Shown here: piece after piece, positions 52,204-63,140 of the stretch
How positions within the stretch are numbered: the stretch's first letter is position 1
How the letters are laid out: the number at the start of each line of letters is the position of its first letter
DNA from: Maribacter zhoushanensis
Lineage (GTDB): Bacteria > Bacteroidota > Bacteroidia > Flavobacteriales > Flavobacteriaceae
Assembly (NCBI RefSeq): GCF_029350975.1
Contig: NZ_JARKMR010000007.1
Coordinates: 1-64,000, forward strand
Reading direction: 5' to 3'
DNA length: 64,000 nucleotides
Notes under the pieces: generated by a model
Databases searched by the model: none
What the model saw: the letters and a program-made list of their open reading frames with translations, nothing else
Told to the model about the DNA's origin: nothing
Translations under genes and position numbers: made by a program

Positions 52204-54240
52204 TTACTCAGGATATTCCACTCGCAAATGATAAATATTTATCAGCTTTTGTTTGAATATTTTCTTGATTGTTTCAATTTCCTTGAACGTAATGTCTGCA
52301 TTCAAAAATTGATTTGCTTTCATTTGACCCGAGATTATTTTATCAACAAACTCATCAATAATCAAAAAAGTAGGGTTCTTTAAACTTTTTGATGCCGCTT
52401 CCACTGAATCTGCCATCATTAATATTGCTGTCTCTCTAGAAAATGGCAATGGACCAGGATATCTAAAATCCTCTTCATTTACATTTTCTTCTAATTCTTT
52501 CTGTTTCTTATAAAAATAATAGACCAAAGTAGTACCATGGTGAGAACGTATAAAATCAATTACACGATCAGGTATATTGTTTTTTCTTGCTATCTCAATA
52601 CCTTTAATCACATGATCTATAATAATACGCGCACTGTCTTTAGGACTTAGCTCATCGTGCGGATTAACATTGGTAACTTGGTTCTCCGTAAAATATGTAG
52701 GATCGTTCATTTTACCGATATCATGGTATAGCGCCCCTACCCTAACCAACATTGCATTTGCTCCAATTTCATTAGCAGCGGCTTCAGCTAAATTGGCAAC
52801 CTGTAACGAATGATGAAAAGTTCCCGGAGCCCTATTAGATAATTCCTTCAAAAGCTTAGAATTGGTATCCGAAAGCTCTAACAAGGAAACATCTGACACT
52901 AATCCAAAAACTTTTTCATAGATATATATTAATGGTTGTACAAAGAGGGTAATCATACCATTTAATAGAAAAAGCCCCAAAGTAAACCATTCAATATCGC
53001 TCAAATCACCTTCATGAATGGTATGAAAAGCTAAATAACCTATAATATAAATCAATGTTATTTGACCAACACTGACAAAAAGATTTGCTCTTTTATACAG
53101 TTCAGATACAGTCAATATTGTAACGATACCAGTAATAATCTGTAGAAATATATACTCAAAGCTATTGGGCACCACAAAACCTAAAATCAGTATTGTAAGC
53201 ACATGTACGAACAACCCTAACCTTGCATCAAAAAATGTTTTTAAAATTAAAGGTAGTATGCATAAAGGCACTACAAATACCAATTGGTCATTATACTTTA
53301 TAACCATGGTAGTTATAAATACCATTAAAAGAATATTGAAAAATATAAAGGTGACCTTTACATTATTATCATATACCGTTCTTCTATATTTTTTTAAAAA
53401 CAAGAAAAGCATAACAAGCACTAGAGCAACTAATACGGTATACCCTATAAGTATATAATAATAGTTATTCGCAGTCCATAGCTCAGATTCATACTCAGAC
53501 TTTAACGACTCTAATATTTTAAGATTTTCTGCCTCTACGACCTCTCCTTTGGCAATTATTAATCGTCCTTGATCTACAGTTCCTCTTGTATATGATAATT
53601 TCGACAATGCTTCTGCCCTAGCTTTTTGGGTAAGGCTATTATCAAAACTCACATTAGGTGCAATAATATCGAAAAACAAAGCCTGTATTTCTTTCTCAAA
53701 TGCAGATAAATTATTTTCAGCAAGTACTTTACCAACCAAACTATTAATTTCATTTACCCTATAGAAATCTGAAACCCTAACTTTTCTAGCTTCATTATCC
53801 TTCACTAAAAAAATAAAACTACGCTGAACCTGCTTGCCATTATTCTGCAAAATACCCTTGGCGTAAACAGAATCTAACACAATTTTCGAAAAGTATTTTA
53901 AGCGCGATTTTTGATTCTCACCAAGTACGCTACCACCCCATTTATCTTCAAACTTTTGCTCAAATTCATTTAAAACACCACTAACCTCAGCCTGATCATA
54001 CCTATAATACGGTAATTGATTATTTTCAATTACTTGTTTTTCCTTTTCTATTTCTGCTTCAGTTTTTTGAATGGAGAAATCAAAGGGAGCGTACAGGTTT
54101 TCAAATTGCCAAGGCTTCCCTTTTTGAAATTCATATTTAAACTTCCCTCCCTTAGGTAAGAAAAACACAATAAATGCAACCGCTACAAAGTAGAGTATAT
54201 ACTTGTAAATGAGTGATTGCTGCTTGTAAAAATTATCCAA
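52204..54240 (-). CDS. PgpH-like 7TM HD-domain c-di-AMP phosphodiesterase
   Basis: A 678-residue inner-membrane protein. One N-terminal membrane helix (about 13-30), a large extracytoplasmic 7TMR-HDED-type domain (about 40-255), a block of seven helices (about 260-455), then a cytosolic HD domain with FHHSLQVANLAEAAA, GALYHDIGKMNDP (HD near 505) and IRSHHGTTLVYYFY. This is the layout of PgpH, which cleaves c-di-AMP to pApA in Gram-positives and is present in Bacteroidota. The 7TM segment would sense an unknown external signal. The gene is monocistronic and divergent from the second thiolase. Confidence 0.9.
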   Translation of the reverse strand: MDNFYKQQSLIYKYILYFVAVAFIVFFLPKGGKFKYEFQKGKPWQFENLYAPFDFSIQKTEAEIEKEKQVIENNQLPYYRYDQAEVSGVLNEFEQKFEDKWGGSVLGENQKSRLKYFSKIVLDSVYAKGILQNNGKQVQRSFIFLVKDNEARKVRVSDFYRVNEINSLVGKVLAENNLSAFEKEIQALFFDIIAPNVSFDNSLTQKARAEALSKLSYTRGTVDQGRLIIAKGEVVEAENLKILESLKSEYESELWTANNYYYILIGYTVLVALVLVMLFLFLKKYRRTVYDNNVKVTFIFFNILLMVFITTMVIKYNDQLVFVVPLCILPLILKTFFDARLGLFVHVLTILILGFVVPNSFEYIFLQIITGIVTILTVSELYKRANLFVSVGQITLIYIIGYLAFHTIHEGDLSDIEWFTLGLFLLNGMITLFVQPLIYIYEKVFGLVSDVSLLELSDTNSKLLKELSNRAPGTFHHSLQVANLAEAAANEIGANAMLVRVGALYHDIGKMNDPTYFTENQVTNVNPHDELSPKDSARIIIDHVIKGIEIARKNNIPDRVIDFIRSHHGTTLVYYFYKKQKELEENVNEEDFRYPGPLPFSRETAILMMADSVEAASKSLKNPTFLIIDEFVDKIISGQMKANQFLNADITFKEIETIKKIFKQKLINIYHLRVEYPE

Positions 54241-54360
54241 AAGAAAATTGTATTAGGTTCTCCAAAAATAGAAAATAATAAACTGATAACCGGTAATTGA
54301 ATCGATATCCCTTGGGTTGCTATAGAATTTAGTAATTTCGTGTAACTAAATATGCAAAAC

Positions 54361-55536
54361 ATGAAAGAAGTCGTTATCGTATCAGCCGTAAGAACTCCAA
54401 TAGGTAGTTTCATGGGTGGATTATCAACAGTTCCTGCTCCAAAATTAGGGGCAATTGCTATTGAAGGCGCATTAAAAAAAATCAACTTATCTCCTACATT
54501 AGTAGATGAAGTAATAATGGGAAATGTAGTGCAAGCCGGTACAGGTCAAGCACCTGCCAGACAAGCTGCTATATTTGCCGGTATACCAAATACCGTACCC
54601 TGCACAACTATCAATAAAGTTTGTGCCTCTGGTATGAAATCAGTAATGCAAGGTGCGCAGGCAATTGCTTTAGGAGATGCAGACATCATCGTTGCAGGTG
54701 GAATGGAAAACATGAGCCTAATACCGCATTATGTTCACATGAGAACCGGCACAAAATTTGGACCTACCTCTTTAATTGACGGTATGCAAAAAGACGGTCT
54801 TGTAGATGCGTATGATGAAAATGCAATGGGGGTTTGTGCAGATGCATGTGCTACAGAATATGAATTTAGCAGAGAGGACCAAGATGCTTATGCCATACAA
54901 TCATACAAAAGATCGGCAGATGCCTGGGAAAACGGAAAATTTGATAATGAAGTTATACCAGTAGCCGTACCACAGAGACGCGGCGAACCCAAAATGGTTA
55001 CTAAAGATGAGGAATTTAGTAATGTTTTTATTGAGAAAATACCGAATTTAAGACCTGCATTTTCTAAAGACGGAACGGTTACCGCTGCCAATGCTTCTAC
55101 TATTAATGATGGTGCCGCGGCATTAATTTTAATGAGTAAAGAAAAAGCAGTAGAACTAAATTTAGAACCACTAGCTATTATTAAAAGTTATGCAGATGCA
55201 GCTCATGAGCCTGAGTGGTTTACTACAGCTCCTGCTAAGGCTCTACCAAAAGCTTTGGCAAAATCTAATCTAAAACTAGAAGAAATAGACTTCTTTGAAT
55301 TTAACGAAGCTTTCTCTGTGGTTGGTCTTGCCAACATGAAATTATTAGGTTTAAATGATAATAATGTCAATGTAAACGGTGGCGCTGTCTCTTTAGGACA
55401 CCCTTTAGGATGTTCTGGCGCAAGAATTCTAATTACACTGTTAAACGTTTTGGAACAAAATAATGCTAAACTAGGTGCTGCCGCAATATGCAATGGTGGT
55501 GGCGGTGCTTCGGCAATTATTATTGAAAAAGCCTAA
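54361..55536 (+). CDS. Acetyl-CoA acetyltransferase-type thiolase
   Basis: A 391-residue biosynthetic-type thiolase (2 acetyl-CoA to acetoacetyl-CoA, or the reverse). Catalytic C88 in NKVCASGMKS, H347 in LGHPLGCSGAR and C377 in ICNGGGGAS; NEAF also conserved. I take the ATG at 54361 (MKEVVIVSAVRTPIG); a second ATG three codons upstream is possible. Differences from the first thiolase (33834) at the active site, LGCSG against YGMSG, suggest a different substrate range; this one looks like the housekeeping AtoB type. An NlpC/P60-like gene follows 17 bp later on the same strand. Confidence 0.94.
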   Translation: MKEVVIVSAVRTPIGSFMGGLSTVPAPKLGAIAIEGALKKINLSPTLVDEVIMGNVVQAGTGQAPARQAAIFAGIPNTVPCTTINKVCASGMKSVMQGAQAIALGDADIIVAGGMENMSLIPHYVHMRTGTKFGPTSLIDGMQKDGLVDAYDENAMGVCADACATEYEFSREDQDAYAIQSYKRSADAWENGKFDNEVIPVAVPQRRGEPKMVTKDEEFSNVFIEKIPNLRPAFSKDGTVTAANASTINDGAAALILMSKEKAVELNLEPLAIIKSYADAAHEPEWFTTAPAKALPKALAKSNLKLEEIDFFEFNEAFSVVGLANMKLLGLNDNNVNVNGGAVSLGHPLGCSGARILITLLNVLEQNNAKLGAAAICNGGGGASAIIIEKA

Positions 55537-55553
55537 GCACATAAATTAGTCAT

Positions 55554-56306
55554 ATGCAATACGGTATTTGTCAATTAAGCGTTGTTCCTGTAAAAAATAA
55601 TCCAGACGAGGTATCTGAACTGATCACACAACTTTTGTTTGGTGAACATTACAAGGTATTGGAATGCAGGAAGAATTGGTCTAGAATAAAGACTATTATT
55701 GATAAATGCGAAGGTTGGATAATGAACAGCCAACTGGTTTTTATTCAGGAAGAAGAATTTAACGCCATTCAAGCAAATAAAAAACCAAAGCATGTTACCG
55801 AATTAGTATCTTTTGTTGAAGATTCCAATAAAATATTAACACCAATTTTAATAGGTTCTTGCATACCAGATACCCCATCATTACCTTTTAATTTTGATGG
55901 TAATTTTAACGGCGAAATTAATTCAAAAGATAACCTAATCAAAACGGCCTTGCTTTATTTGAATTCCCCTGAATTAAAAGGAGGTAAATCTCCTTTTGGA
56001 ATTGATAGTGCAGGTTTTTCACAAATGGTATACAAGATAAATGGATACCAACTTTTAAGAACTGCACAAAGCCAATCTACACAGGGTACTGCGTTAAGTT
56101 TTGTTGAAGAAAGTGAAGCTGGAGATTTAGCTTTTTTTGATAATGTACATGGAGAAATTGACCATGTAGGCATTATTATGGAAAACAATTATGTTATTCA
56201 TGTGAACGGAAAAGTAAGAATTGACCGATTAGATCACACAGGCATATTCAACAACGACCTAAGAACATACACCCACCAATTACGGGTTATTAAAAAGATA
56301 GTATAA
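55554..56306 (+). CDS. SH3 + NlpC/P60-like protein lacking the catalytic cysteine
   Basis: A 250-residue protein with no signal peptide: an SH3-like first half (ISQLSVVPV-type start, CRKNWSRIKTIIDKCEGW) and an NlpC/P60 domain from about 125. In family members the core reads PYLWGGKSPFGIDCSGF; here it reads SPELKGGKSPFGIDSAGFSQ, so the nucleophile Cys is Ser (S152, codon AGT) and the YLW edge is changed to ELK, while H204 (DHVGII) and H216 (VIHVNG) remain. It is therefore probably not an active cysteine peptidase; a binding or Ser-based role is possible. The gene lies 17 bp after the thiolase and ends in a terminator. Confidence 0.85.
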   Translation: MQYGICQLSVVPVKNNPDEVSELITQLLFGEHYKVLECRKNWSRIKTIIDKCEGWIMNSQLVFIQEEEFNAIQANKKPKHVTELVSFVEDSNKILTPILIGSCIPDTPSLPFNFDGNFNGEINSKDNLIKTALLYLNSPELKGGKSPFGIDSAGFSQMVYKINGYQLLRTAQSQSTQGTALSFVEESEAGDLAFFDNVHGEIDHVGIIMENNYVIHVNGKVRIDRLDHTGIFNNDLRTYTHQLRVIKKIV

Positions 56307-56307
56307 A

Positions 56308-56331
56308 AAAAGGCCTTATTTAGGGCCTTTT
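56308..56331 (+). terminator. Convergent terminator
   Basis: Arms AAAAGGCC (56308-56315) and GGCCTTTT (56324-56331) with an 8-base loop, between the NlpC/P60-like gene and the convergent TPR gene; A-run and T-run on the two sides let it work in both directions. Confidence 0.8.
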
Positions 56332-56353
56332 AATTTTATTGGTGAGTTTATAA

Positions 56354-57616
56354 TTACTCTCCTAACATCTTCTTCATCTTCGTGAAGTTTTCAGTATCAC
56401 CCATTGCTCCGTAAATATTCTTAAGCTGAGTCATTATATTTTCATTTTCAGGATTGTTCTTCAACGCATCTTCCAATACATCTGCACCTTGCTTGAACAA
56501 ACCATCTTTCTTTTCTTTTAACTCATCATATCTTGCAATATCAGCTCTTGAGTTTCCTAAAGAATTCATTTCATCAATTAGCTTGTTACCTTCGTTTACA
56601 TACGTAGTAGAAAGATTTAAATAAGCATTGGTATACTCAGGATTAAGCTCAATTGCTTTTTTATAGGATACACGAGCATCCTCATAATTCCCTTGTTCCA
56701 TGCTTATAACACCAACGTTGTAGTGTAAATCTGGATTATCAGGAGCCAATGCAATTGCTTGAGCCATTAATTCTTTAAACTTATCCTTATTTCCTTGATT
56801 GAAATATAAGTTTGCTTCGTTCAAAATAAGATTTACATCTTCTGGATCATTCTTTCTTGCCTCTTGATAAGCCTCTAAAGCTTTCTCATCTTGACCTAAT
56901 TGTGTGTAGATCAATGCAGTATTTTTAACGATCTCAGCTTTTTTAGATGGAGTCTTCTCATCTACAGGATTAGAATAAGTACCTGATTTTACCATAAGGT
57001 CACGTTGAACCTTATCCATTTCCTCTACTTCACCTGAAGCAGCATTGGTTGCCTTATAAATCATACCACCACCGTCATAACCAACTTCTTGAAGCTTGTT
57101 ATAATAGTCTAAAGCCATTTCATAATGTCCACCATTTACAGCACTACCTGCAGCATAGTATAAGTATGAAGTATCTTTTGGACTAAGCGTGTAGCTCATG
57201 TACAATTTCTCAGCAGCTTCTTTAAACTTGTTGTTACCGTTATCGCTAACAGCAGAGTTTACAAGATCTGCAGTTAATGCAGCCATGTACTGGTTAGTTT
57301 CAGAAGTATATTTTTGCTTACCTGAAGCCTCTTCTATTTCTACAACTTTCTTAAAAGAAGATGCCGCTTTTTCAAACGCATCATTATTTCCTTTCTTAGC
57401 CAAGTCATTGTATATCTTACCTCTTGTAAAATAATATTGCGCCTGCGTCTTTTCATCTGCAGCGGCAATGGTACCTGAAGCAGCTTCTAAAGCTGTTTGT
57501 GCAGTAGCTGAATCACCAGCTTTCAATGCCTTTTCAGCAGCTTTTATTTCATTCTTCTGAGCAAAACCGACCATTGTAAATGTCAGTGCCGCTACAAGTA
57601 ATAATCTATTCTTCAT
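56354..57616 (-). CDS. Exported tetratricopeptide-repeat protein
   Basis: A 420-residue protein with a cleavable signal peptide (MKNRLLLVAALTFTMVGFAQ) and no lipobox. TPR-type helices run through the mature part, clearest in NTALIYTQLGQDEKALEAYQ (about 235), ANLYFNQGNKDKFKELMAQA and PDLHYNVGVISMEQGNYEDA followed by NPEYTNAYLNLSTTYVNEG. It is a periplasmic protein-interaction scaffold; partners are unknown. Its gene starts 40 bp downstream of gyrA on the same strand, an arrangement that suggests read-through from gyrA, although nothing links the functions. Confidence 0.88.
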   Translation of the reverse strand: MKNRLLLVAALTFTMVGFAQKNEIKAAEKALKAGDSATAQTALEAASGTIAAADEKTQAQYYFTRGKIYNDLAKKGNNDAFEKAASSFKKVVEIEEASGKQKYTSETNQYMAALTADLVNSAVSDNGNNKFKEAAEKLYMSYTLSPKDTSYLYYAAGSAVNGGHYEMALDYYNKLQEVGYDGGGMIYKATNAASGEVEEMDKVQRDLMVKSGTYSNPVDEKTPSKKAEIVKNTALIYTQLGQDEKALEAYQEARKNDPEDVNLILNEANLYFNQGNKDKFKELMAQAIALAPDNPDLHYNVGVISMEQGNYEDARVSYKKAIELNPEYTNAYLNLSTTYVNEGNKLIDEMNSLGNSRADIARYDELKEKKDGLFKQGADVLEDALKNNPENENIMTQLKNIYGAMGDTENFTKMKKMLGE

Positions 57617-57656
57617 TTTTAATATATTAATTATTAGTGTTTACTTTTAAATAATG

Positions 57657-60215
57657 TTACTCTTCAGTTTCAGAATTATCGGTGTCTGTACTTTCTTTGG
57701 AATCAGAATTATCAATCTCCGTGCCATCTTCTGCATTTACCTCAATATCAAGTATTTCAGATTCTTCAAGATCATCTTCATCTTTCATAACCTTTGCAAC
57801 TGCAGCAATAGAATCGTTACCTTTAATATTTATCAATCTAACACCTTGTGTTGCTCTACCCATTACACGTAAATCCTCTACGCTCATACGAATAGCAATT
57901 CCAGATTTATTGATTATCATTAAGTCATCAGAATCGGTAACGTTTTTAATAGCTACCAGTCCACCCGTTTTATCGGTCACACTAATAGTCTTAACCCCTT
58001 TTCCTCCTCTGTTGGTAACTCTATAATCATCAATACTAGATCGCTTACCATAACCTTTTTCAGAAACAACTAATATCTCATCTTCAAAATTATGAACAGA
58101 AACCATACCGATTACCTCATCTTCATCATTTGCCAAAGTAATACCACGAACCCCAGAAGCATTTCTACCCATTGGTCTTGTCTTACTTTCTTCAAAACGA
58201 ATTGCTTTACCAGATTTAAGTCCTAAGAAAATCTCACTTGAACCTGTAGTTAATTTAGCTTCTAACAATTCATCACCGTCACGCACGGTAATGGCATTAA
58301 TACCATTTTGACGTGGTCTTGAATATTGTTCTAAAGATGTCTTCTTAACAACACCTTTCTTTGTAGCCATTATAACATAATGGGCATTTATATATTCTTC
58401 ATCCTTTAAATCTTGAGTACAAATGAATGCTTTTACACTATCATCTTGCTCAATATTTATAAGGTTCTGAATTGCACGTCCTTTTGATGTTCTACTTCCT
58501 TCCGGAATTTCAAATACACGCATCCAGAAACATTTACCCTTCTGGGTAAAGAATAACATATATTGGTGATTGGTACCTACAAACAAATGTTCTAAGAAAT
58601 CTTCATTTCTTGTAGAAGATGCTTTTTGACCAACCCCTCCTCTATTTTGTGTCTTGTATTCCGTTAACGGAGTTCTCTTAATATAACCTGCATGAGAAAT
58701 GGTAATTACCACTTGCTCATCTGGAATCATATCTTCCATACTAAGATCACCACCTGCAACATTAATTACAGACCTTCTTTCATCTCCGTACTTGTCTTTA
58801 ATTTCAAGAAGTTCATCTTTGATGATAGACATTCTACGCTCTTTCTTATCAAGAATATCTTTTAAATCTGCAATAAGAAGCATAATTTCATCATACTCCG
58901 TTCTTAACTTATCTTGCTCTAGACCAGTTAGTTGACGAAGTCTCATTTCTACAATTGCCTTCGCTTGAATTTCACTTAACTTGAAACGTTCAATTAAGTT
59001 TGTTCTTGCTTCATCAGCATTTTTAGAAGCTCTTATGATAGCAATTACCTCATCAATATTATCTGATGCAATAATTAACCCTTCTAAGATATGAGCACGA
59101 TCTTCAGCTTTCTTTAATTCGAACTGCGTACGTCTAACCACAACTTCATGTCTATGCTCAACGAAATAATGAATCATTTCCTTGACATTTAACAACTGTG
59201 GTCTTCCATTAACCAAAGCAATGTTGTTAACGCTAAAAGATGTTTGCAATGCCGTATACTTAAACAGCATATTCAAAACAATATTAGGAATAGCATCTCT
59301 CTTTAAGATGTAAACGATACGCATACCGTTACGGTCAGATTCATCTCTAATATTAGCTATACCTTCTAGCTTCTTATCATTAACAAGATCGGCAGTTTTC
59401 TTGATCATGTCCGCCTTATTGACCTGGTAAGGAATTTCAGTAACAACGATACATTCACGACCTTGAACTTCTTCAAAAGTTGCTTTTGCACGCATTTTTA
59501 CACGTCCTCTACCTGTATGAAAAGCCTCTTTTACACCATCATAGCCATAAATAGTTCCTCCAGTAGGAAAATCTGGCGCTTTAATATGTGTTATAAGCTC
59601 ATCTATCTCAATATCGTTATTATCAATATATGCAACCGTACCGTCTATAACTTCAGACAAATTGTGTGGTGGCATATTGGTAGCCATACCTACAGCAATA
59701 CCAGATGCACCGTTCACCAACAAACTTGGAACCCTTGTTGGCAGTACCGTTGGTTCTTTTAAAGAGTCATCAAAATTTAATTGATAATCTACGGTCTCCT
59801 TTTCTATGTCAATAAGCATATCGTCTGCAATCTTACGCATACGGGCTTCCGTATAACGCATTGCCGCAGGGCTATCACCATCAACAGAACCAAAGTTACC
59901 TTGACCATCTACCAACATGTAACGCAAACTCCATTCCTGAGCCATACGAACCATGGCATCATATACCGAAGTATCACCATGCGGGTGGTACTTACCTAAA
60001 ACTTCACCAACAATACGTGCAGATTTTTTATGTGAGCTATTACTTCTAACTCCTAATTCATGCATTCCGAAAAGAACTCTTCTGTGTACGGGTTTTAATC
60101 CATCCCTGACATCTGGCAGGGCTCGTGACACAATGACCGACATTGAGTAATCAATGTAGGCAGATTTCATTTCCTCTTCAATATTAATGGGAATCAATTT
60201 TTCACCGTCAGCCAT
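57657..60215 (-). CDS. gyrA: DNA gyrase subunit A
   Basis: Type II topoisomerase subunit that cuts and rejoins DNA; with GyrB it adds negative supercoils. The 852-residue protein has the winged-helix/tower core with the active-site Y121 ([10 protein letters not shown]) and the quinolone region [17 protein letters not shown], where T82 and D86 match E. coli S83 and D87. The C-terminal pinwheel has a GyrA-box-like QNRGGVG and a second NRGGKG, which supports gyrase rather than topoisomerase IV. The last 45 residues are very acidic (ending TDNSETEE). Divergent from clpC, with 259 bp between the starts. Confidence 0.97.
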   Translation of the reverse strand: MADGEKLIPINIEEEMKSAYIDYSMSVIVSRALPDVRDGLKPVHRRVLFGMHELGVRSNSSHKKSARIVGEVLGKYHPHGDTSVYDAMVRMAQEWSLRYMLVDGQGNFGSVDGDSPAAMRYTEARMRKIADDMLIDIEKETVDYQLNFDDSLKEPTVLPTRVPSLLVNGASGIAVGMATNMPPHNLSEVIDGTVAYIDNNDIEIDELITHIKAPDFPTGGTIYGYDGVKEAFHTGRGRVKMRAKATFEEVQGRECIVVTEIPYQVNKADMIKKTADLVNDKKLEGIANIRDESDRNGMRIVYILKRDAIPNIVLNMLFKYTALQTSFSVNNIALVNGRPQLLNVKEMIHYFVEHRHEVVVRRTQFELKKAEDRAHILEGLIIASDNIDEVIAIIRASKNADEARTNLIERFKLSEIQAKAIVEMRLRQLTGLEQDKLRTEYDEIMLLIADLKDILDKKERRMSIIKDELLEIKDKYGDERRSVINVAGGDLSMEDMIPDEQVVITISHAGYIKRTPLTEYKTQNRGGVGQKASSTRNEDFLEHLFVGTNHQYMLFFTQKGKCFWMRVFEIPEGSRTSKGRAIQNLINIEQDDSVKAFICTQDLKDEEYINAHYVIMATKKGVVKKTSLEQYSRPRQNGINAITVRDGDELLEAKLTTGSSEIFLGLKSGKAIRFEESKTRPMGRNASGVRGITLANDEDEVIGMVSVHNFEDEILVVSEKGYGKRSSIDDYRVTNRGGKGVKTISVTDKTGGLVAIKNVTDSDDLMIINKSGIAIRMSVEDLRVMGRATQGVRLINIKGNDSIAAVAKVMKDEDDLEESEILDIEVNAEDGTEIDNSDSKESTDTDNSETEE

Positions 60216-60474
60216 TTTAAAATCTTCTGTTTTTTAATTAGTAAAAAAGCATGCCAATATACTTAAATCCTGAGCGTTTTAAGAATAAGTGGATTTAATA
60301 ATATTATTTTTTATTAACACTTGGCATAGTTATGTTAATTTTTACTTTATATCAGGATTTAGACACTATTAAAGCTGCATTTAATGGGTTTTACAATAAC
60401 TTTAACGATTATAGGTACGGTATTTGCCATTGATTGAATCATATTTAGTAATTTTATAGTAGATAATATAGTAT

Positions 60475-63027
60475 ATGGATGATAATTTTTCCCCAAGAGT
60501 TAAGGATGTAATTGCTTATAGCAAGGAGGAAGCATTGCGACTTGGTCACGATTTTATCGGTACCGAGCACCTCATGCTAGGGCTTCTTAGAGATGGAAAC
60601 GGGAAGGCTATAAGCATTTTAGATGCTTTAGAAGTTGATCTTGAACACCTACGTAGAAAAGTAGAAATACTTAGTCCCTCTAACCCTAACGCCAGTGGCG
60701 TACAAAAAGATAAAAAGAATTTACACTTAACAAGGCAGGCAGAACGTGCATTGAAAACTACATTTCTAGAAGCTAAACTTTTTCAAAGTTCTTCTATTAA
60801 TACAGCGCACCTTTTACTTTGTATTCTTAGAAATGAAAATGACCCTACTACGAAACTTTTACATAAATTAAAAGTGGACTATGACGGAGTTAAGGAACAA
60901 TTTAAGTTTATGATAACAAGTGACGACGATATGGTAGATGGCCCAACGGCCGAATCTTTTCCTAGTGACTCTGAAGAAACGAACGAAGGTAAAGAAAGTA
61001 CTTTTGGCGCTTCTTCTAGTCAAAAAGGCTCCAAAAAATCTAAAACCCCGGTATTAGACAATTTTGGTAGGGACCTTACCCAAATGGCCGAGGAGAATAA
61101 ACTAGACCCTGTTGTTGGTAGAGAAAAAGAAATAGAAAGGGTTTCTCAAATTCTTAGTAGAAGAAAAAAGAACAACCCATTGCTTATAGGTGAGCCAGGT
61201 GTTGGTAAAAGTGCCATTGCAGAAGGACTTGCCCTAAGAATAATCGACAAAAAAGTTTCTAGAATTCTTTATAACAAAAGAGTTGTTACCCTTGATCTTG
61301 CTTCTTTGGTTGCCGGTACAAAATACCGTGGACAGTTTGAAGAGCGAATGAAAGCGGTTATGAACGAACTTGAAAAGAATGATGACGTCATTTTGTTCAT
61401 TGATGAAATTCATACTATTGTTGGTGCAGGTGGAGCTACCGGAAGTTTAGATGCTTCCAATATGTTTAAACCAGCATTGGCTAGAGGTGAAATTCAATGT
61501 ATAGGTGCCACTACCCTTGATGAATACAGACAGTATATTGAAAAGGACGGTGCACTAGAAAGACGTTTTCAAAAAGTTATTGTTGAACCAACTTCTGTTG
61601 ATGAGACAATTGAAATTCTTCATAACATAAAAGGTAAGTACGAAGATCACCATAATGTAACTTATACTGACGAAGCTATTGAAGCTTGTGTTAAGTTGAC
61701 AAATAGATACATGACAGATCGTTTTTTACCGGACAAAGCTATTGATGCTTTAGATGAAGCTGGTTCTCGTGTACATATTGTAAATATGGATGTTCCAAAA
61801 CAAATTCTTGAATTAGAAAAGAAATTGGAAGATGTTCGCGAACTTAAGAACAGCGTTGTCAAAAAGCAGAAATATGAAGAAGCTGCAAAGTTACGTGATG
61901 ACGAGAAAAGTCTAGAAAAGGAACTTTCCATAGCTCAAGAGCGCTGGGAAGATGATAGTAAGCTTAACAAAGAAACTGTTAGCGAAGACAATGTTGCAGA
62001 TGTAGTTTCTATGATGAGCGGAATTCCCGTTAATAGAATTGCACAAACAGAGAGCAATAAATTAGCAGGATTACCAGAGCTTATTAAATCTAACGTTATT
62101 GGTCAAGATGATGCGGTTGCAAAGGTTTCTAAAGCTATACAACGTAACAGAGCCGGACTTAAAGATCCTAACAAGCCAATTGGCTCGTTTATATTCTTAG
62201 GTCAAACAGGTGTTGGTAAAACACAGTTGGCAAAAGTTTTGGCAAAAGAACTTTTTGATTCTGAAGACGCACTTATTCGTATAGATATGAGTGAGTATAT
62301 GGAGAAGTTTGCCATTTCTAGATTAGTTGGTGCACCTCCAGGATACGTAGGTTACGAGGAAGGCGGTCAATTGACTGAAAAAGTTAGAAGAAAACCTTAC
62401 TCTGTAATTCTTTTAGATGAAGTTGAAAAAGCGCATCCAGATGTATTCAACATGCTTTTGCAAGTTTTAGATGATGGTTTCCTAACAGATAGTCTTGGTC
62501 GTAAAATTGATTTTAGAAATACCATTATTATAATGACTTCTAATATTGGCGCTAGACAATTAAAAGATTTTGGACAAGGTGTTGGTTTTGGTACCTCTGC
62601 CAAAAAGTCACAAGAAGATGCACACCAAAAAGGTGTTATTGAAAATGCTTTGAAAAAAGCCTTTGCTCCTGAATTCTTAAATAGAATTGATGATGTAATC
62701 GTTTTTAACGCTCTAGAAAGAGAAGATATTCATAAGATTATTGATATTGAGTTAGCGAAGTTGTTCAAGAGAATCAAAGATATTGGTTACCACTTGAACC
62801 TTACGGACGAAGCTAAAGATTATATCGCAGAGAAAGGCTTTGACAAACAGTATGGAGCTAGACCGCTTAAAAGAGCTATTCAAAAATATATTGAAGATGC
62901 ACTTGCAGAGGAAATAGTGAATTCTAAGCTTAAAGAAGGAGATATTATTTATATCGATCTTGATAAGAAAAGTGAAGAATTAACCATTAAAATTGAAAAA
63001 GCAGAGGAAGAATCACCTAAAACATAG
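60475..63027 (+). CDS. clpC: ClpC AAA+ unfoldase
   Basis: ATP-dependent unfoldase that feeds proteins to ClpP. In the 850 residues: two N-terminal Clp_N repeats (about 1-150), a low-complexity acidic linker (150-190), AAA1 with Walker A GEPGVGKS (about 240) and LFIDEIHT, a UVR-type middle region (YEEAAKLRDDEKSLEKEL) that separates ClpC from ClpB, AAA2 with GQTGVGKT (about 577) and VILLDEVEKAHPD, and a VGF tripeptide in GQGVGFGTS suited to ClpP docking. A terminator follows 25 bp after the stop. No CtsR/McsAB genes are adjacent, as expected for Bacteroidota. Confidence 0.95.
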   Translation: MDDNFSPRVKDVIAYSKEEALRLGHDFIGTEHLMLGLLRDGNGKAISILDALEVDLEHLRRKVEILSPSNPNASGVQKDKKNLHLTRQAERALKTTFLEAKLFQSSSINTAHLLLCILRNENDPTTKLLHKLKVDYDGVKEQFKFMITSDDDMVDGPTAESFPSDSEETNEGKESTFGASSSQKGSKKSKTPVLDNFGRDLTQMAEENKLDPVVGREKEIERVSQILSRRKKNNPLLIGEPGVGKSAIAEGLALRIIDKKVSRILYNKRVVTLDLASLVAGTKYRGQFEERMKAVMNELEKNDDVILFIDEIHTIVGAGGATGSLDASNMFKPALARGEIQCIGATTLDEYRQYIEKDGALERRFQKVIVEPTSVDETIEILHNIKGKYEDHHNVTYTDEAIEACVKLTNRYMTDRFLPDKAIDALDEAGSRVHIVNMDVPKQILELEKKLEDVRELKNSVVKKQKYEEAAKLRDDEKSLEKELSIAQERWEDDSKLNKETVSEDNVADVVSMMSGIPVNRIAQTESNKLAGLPELIKSNVIGQDDAVAKVSKAIQRNRAGLKDPNKPIGSFIFLGQTGVGKTQLAKVLAKELFDSEDALIRIDMSEYMEKFAISRLVGAPPGYVGYEEGGQLTEKVRRKPYSVILLDEVEKAHPDVFNMLLQVLDDGFLTDSLGRKIDFRNTIIIMTSNIGARQLKDFGQGVGFGTSAKKSQEDAHQKGVIENALKKAFAPEFLNRIDDVIVFNALEREDIHKIIDIELAKLFKRIKDIGYHLNLTDEAKDYIAEKGFDKQYGARPLKRAIQKYIEDALAEEIVNSKLKEGDIIYIDLDKKSEELTIKIEKAEEESPKT

Positions 63028-63051
63028 GTATTCTCACTTTACTACTATATA

Positions 63052-63081
63052 AAAAAGGAGCCCTTTGTAGGGCTCCTTTTT
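63052..63081 (+). terminator. Rho-independent terminator after clpC
   Basis: Perfect 12-bp arms AAAAAGGAGCCC (63052-63063) and GGGCTCCTTTTT (63070-63081) with a 6-base loop. Confidence 0.92.
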
Positions 63082-63140
63082 CGTATAATTCAATTTCAAT
63101 TGTAAGAATACAAATACACTGAACAGTAGGCATACGCAGT

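Noticed and set aside
59967..59975. Thr at the GyrA position of E. coli S83 as a resistance mutation
   Set aside because: Thr or Ser at this site can be wild type; without a susceptible relative for comparison nothing can be concluded.
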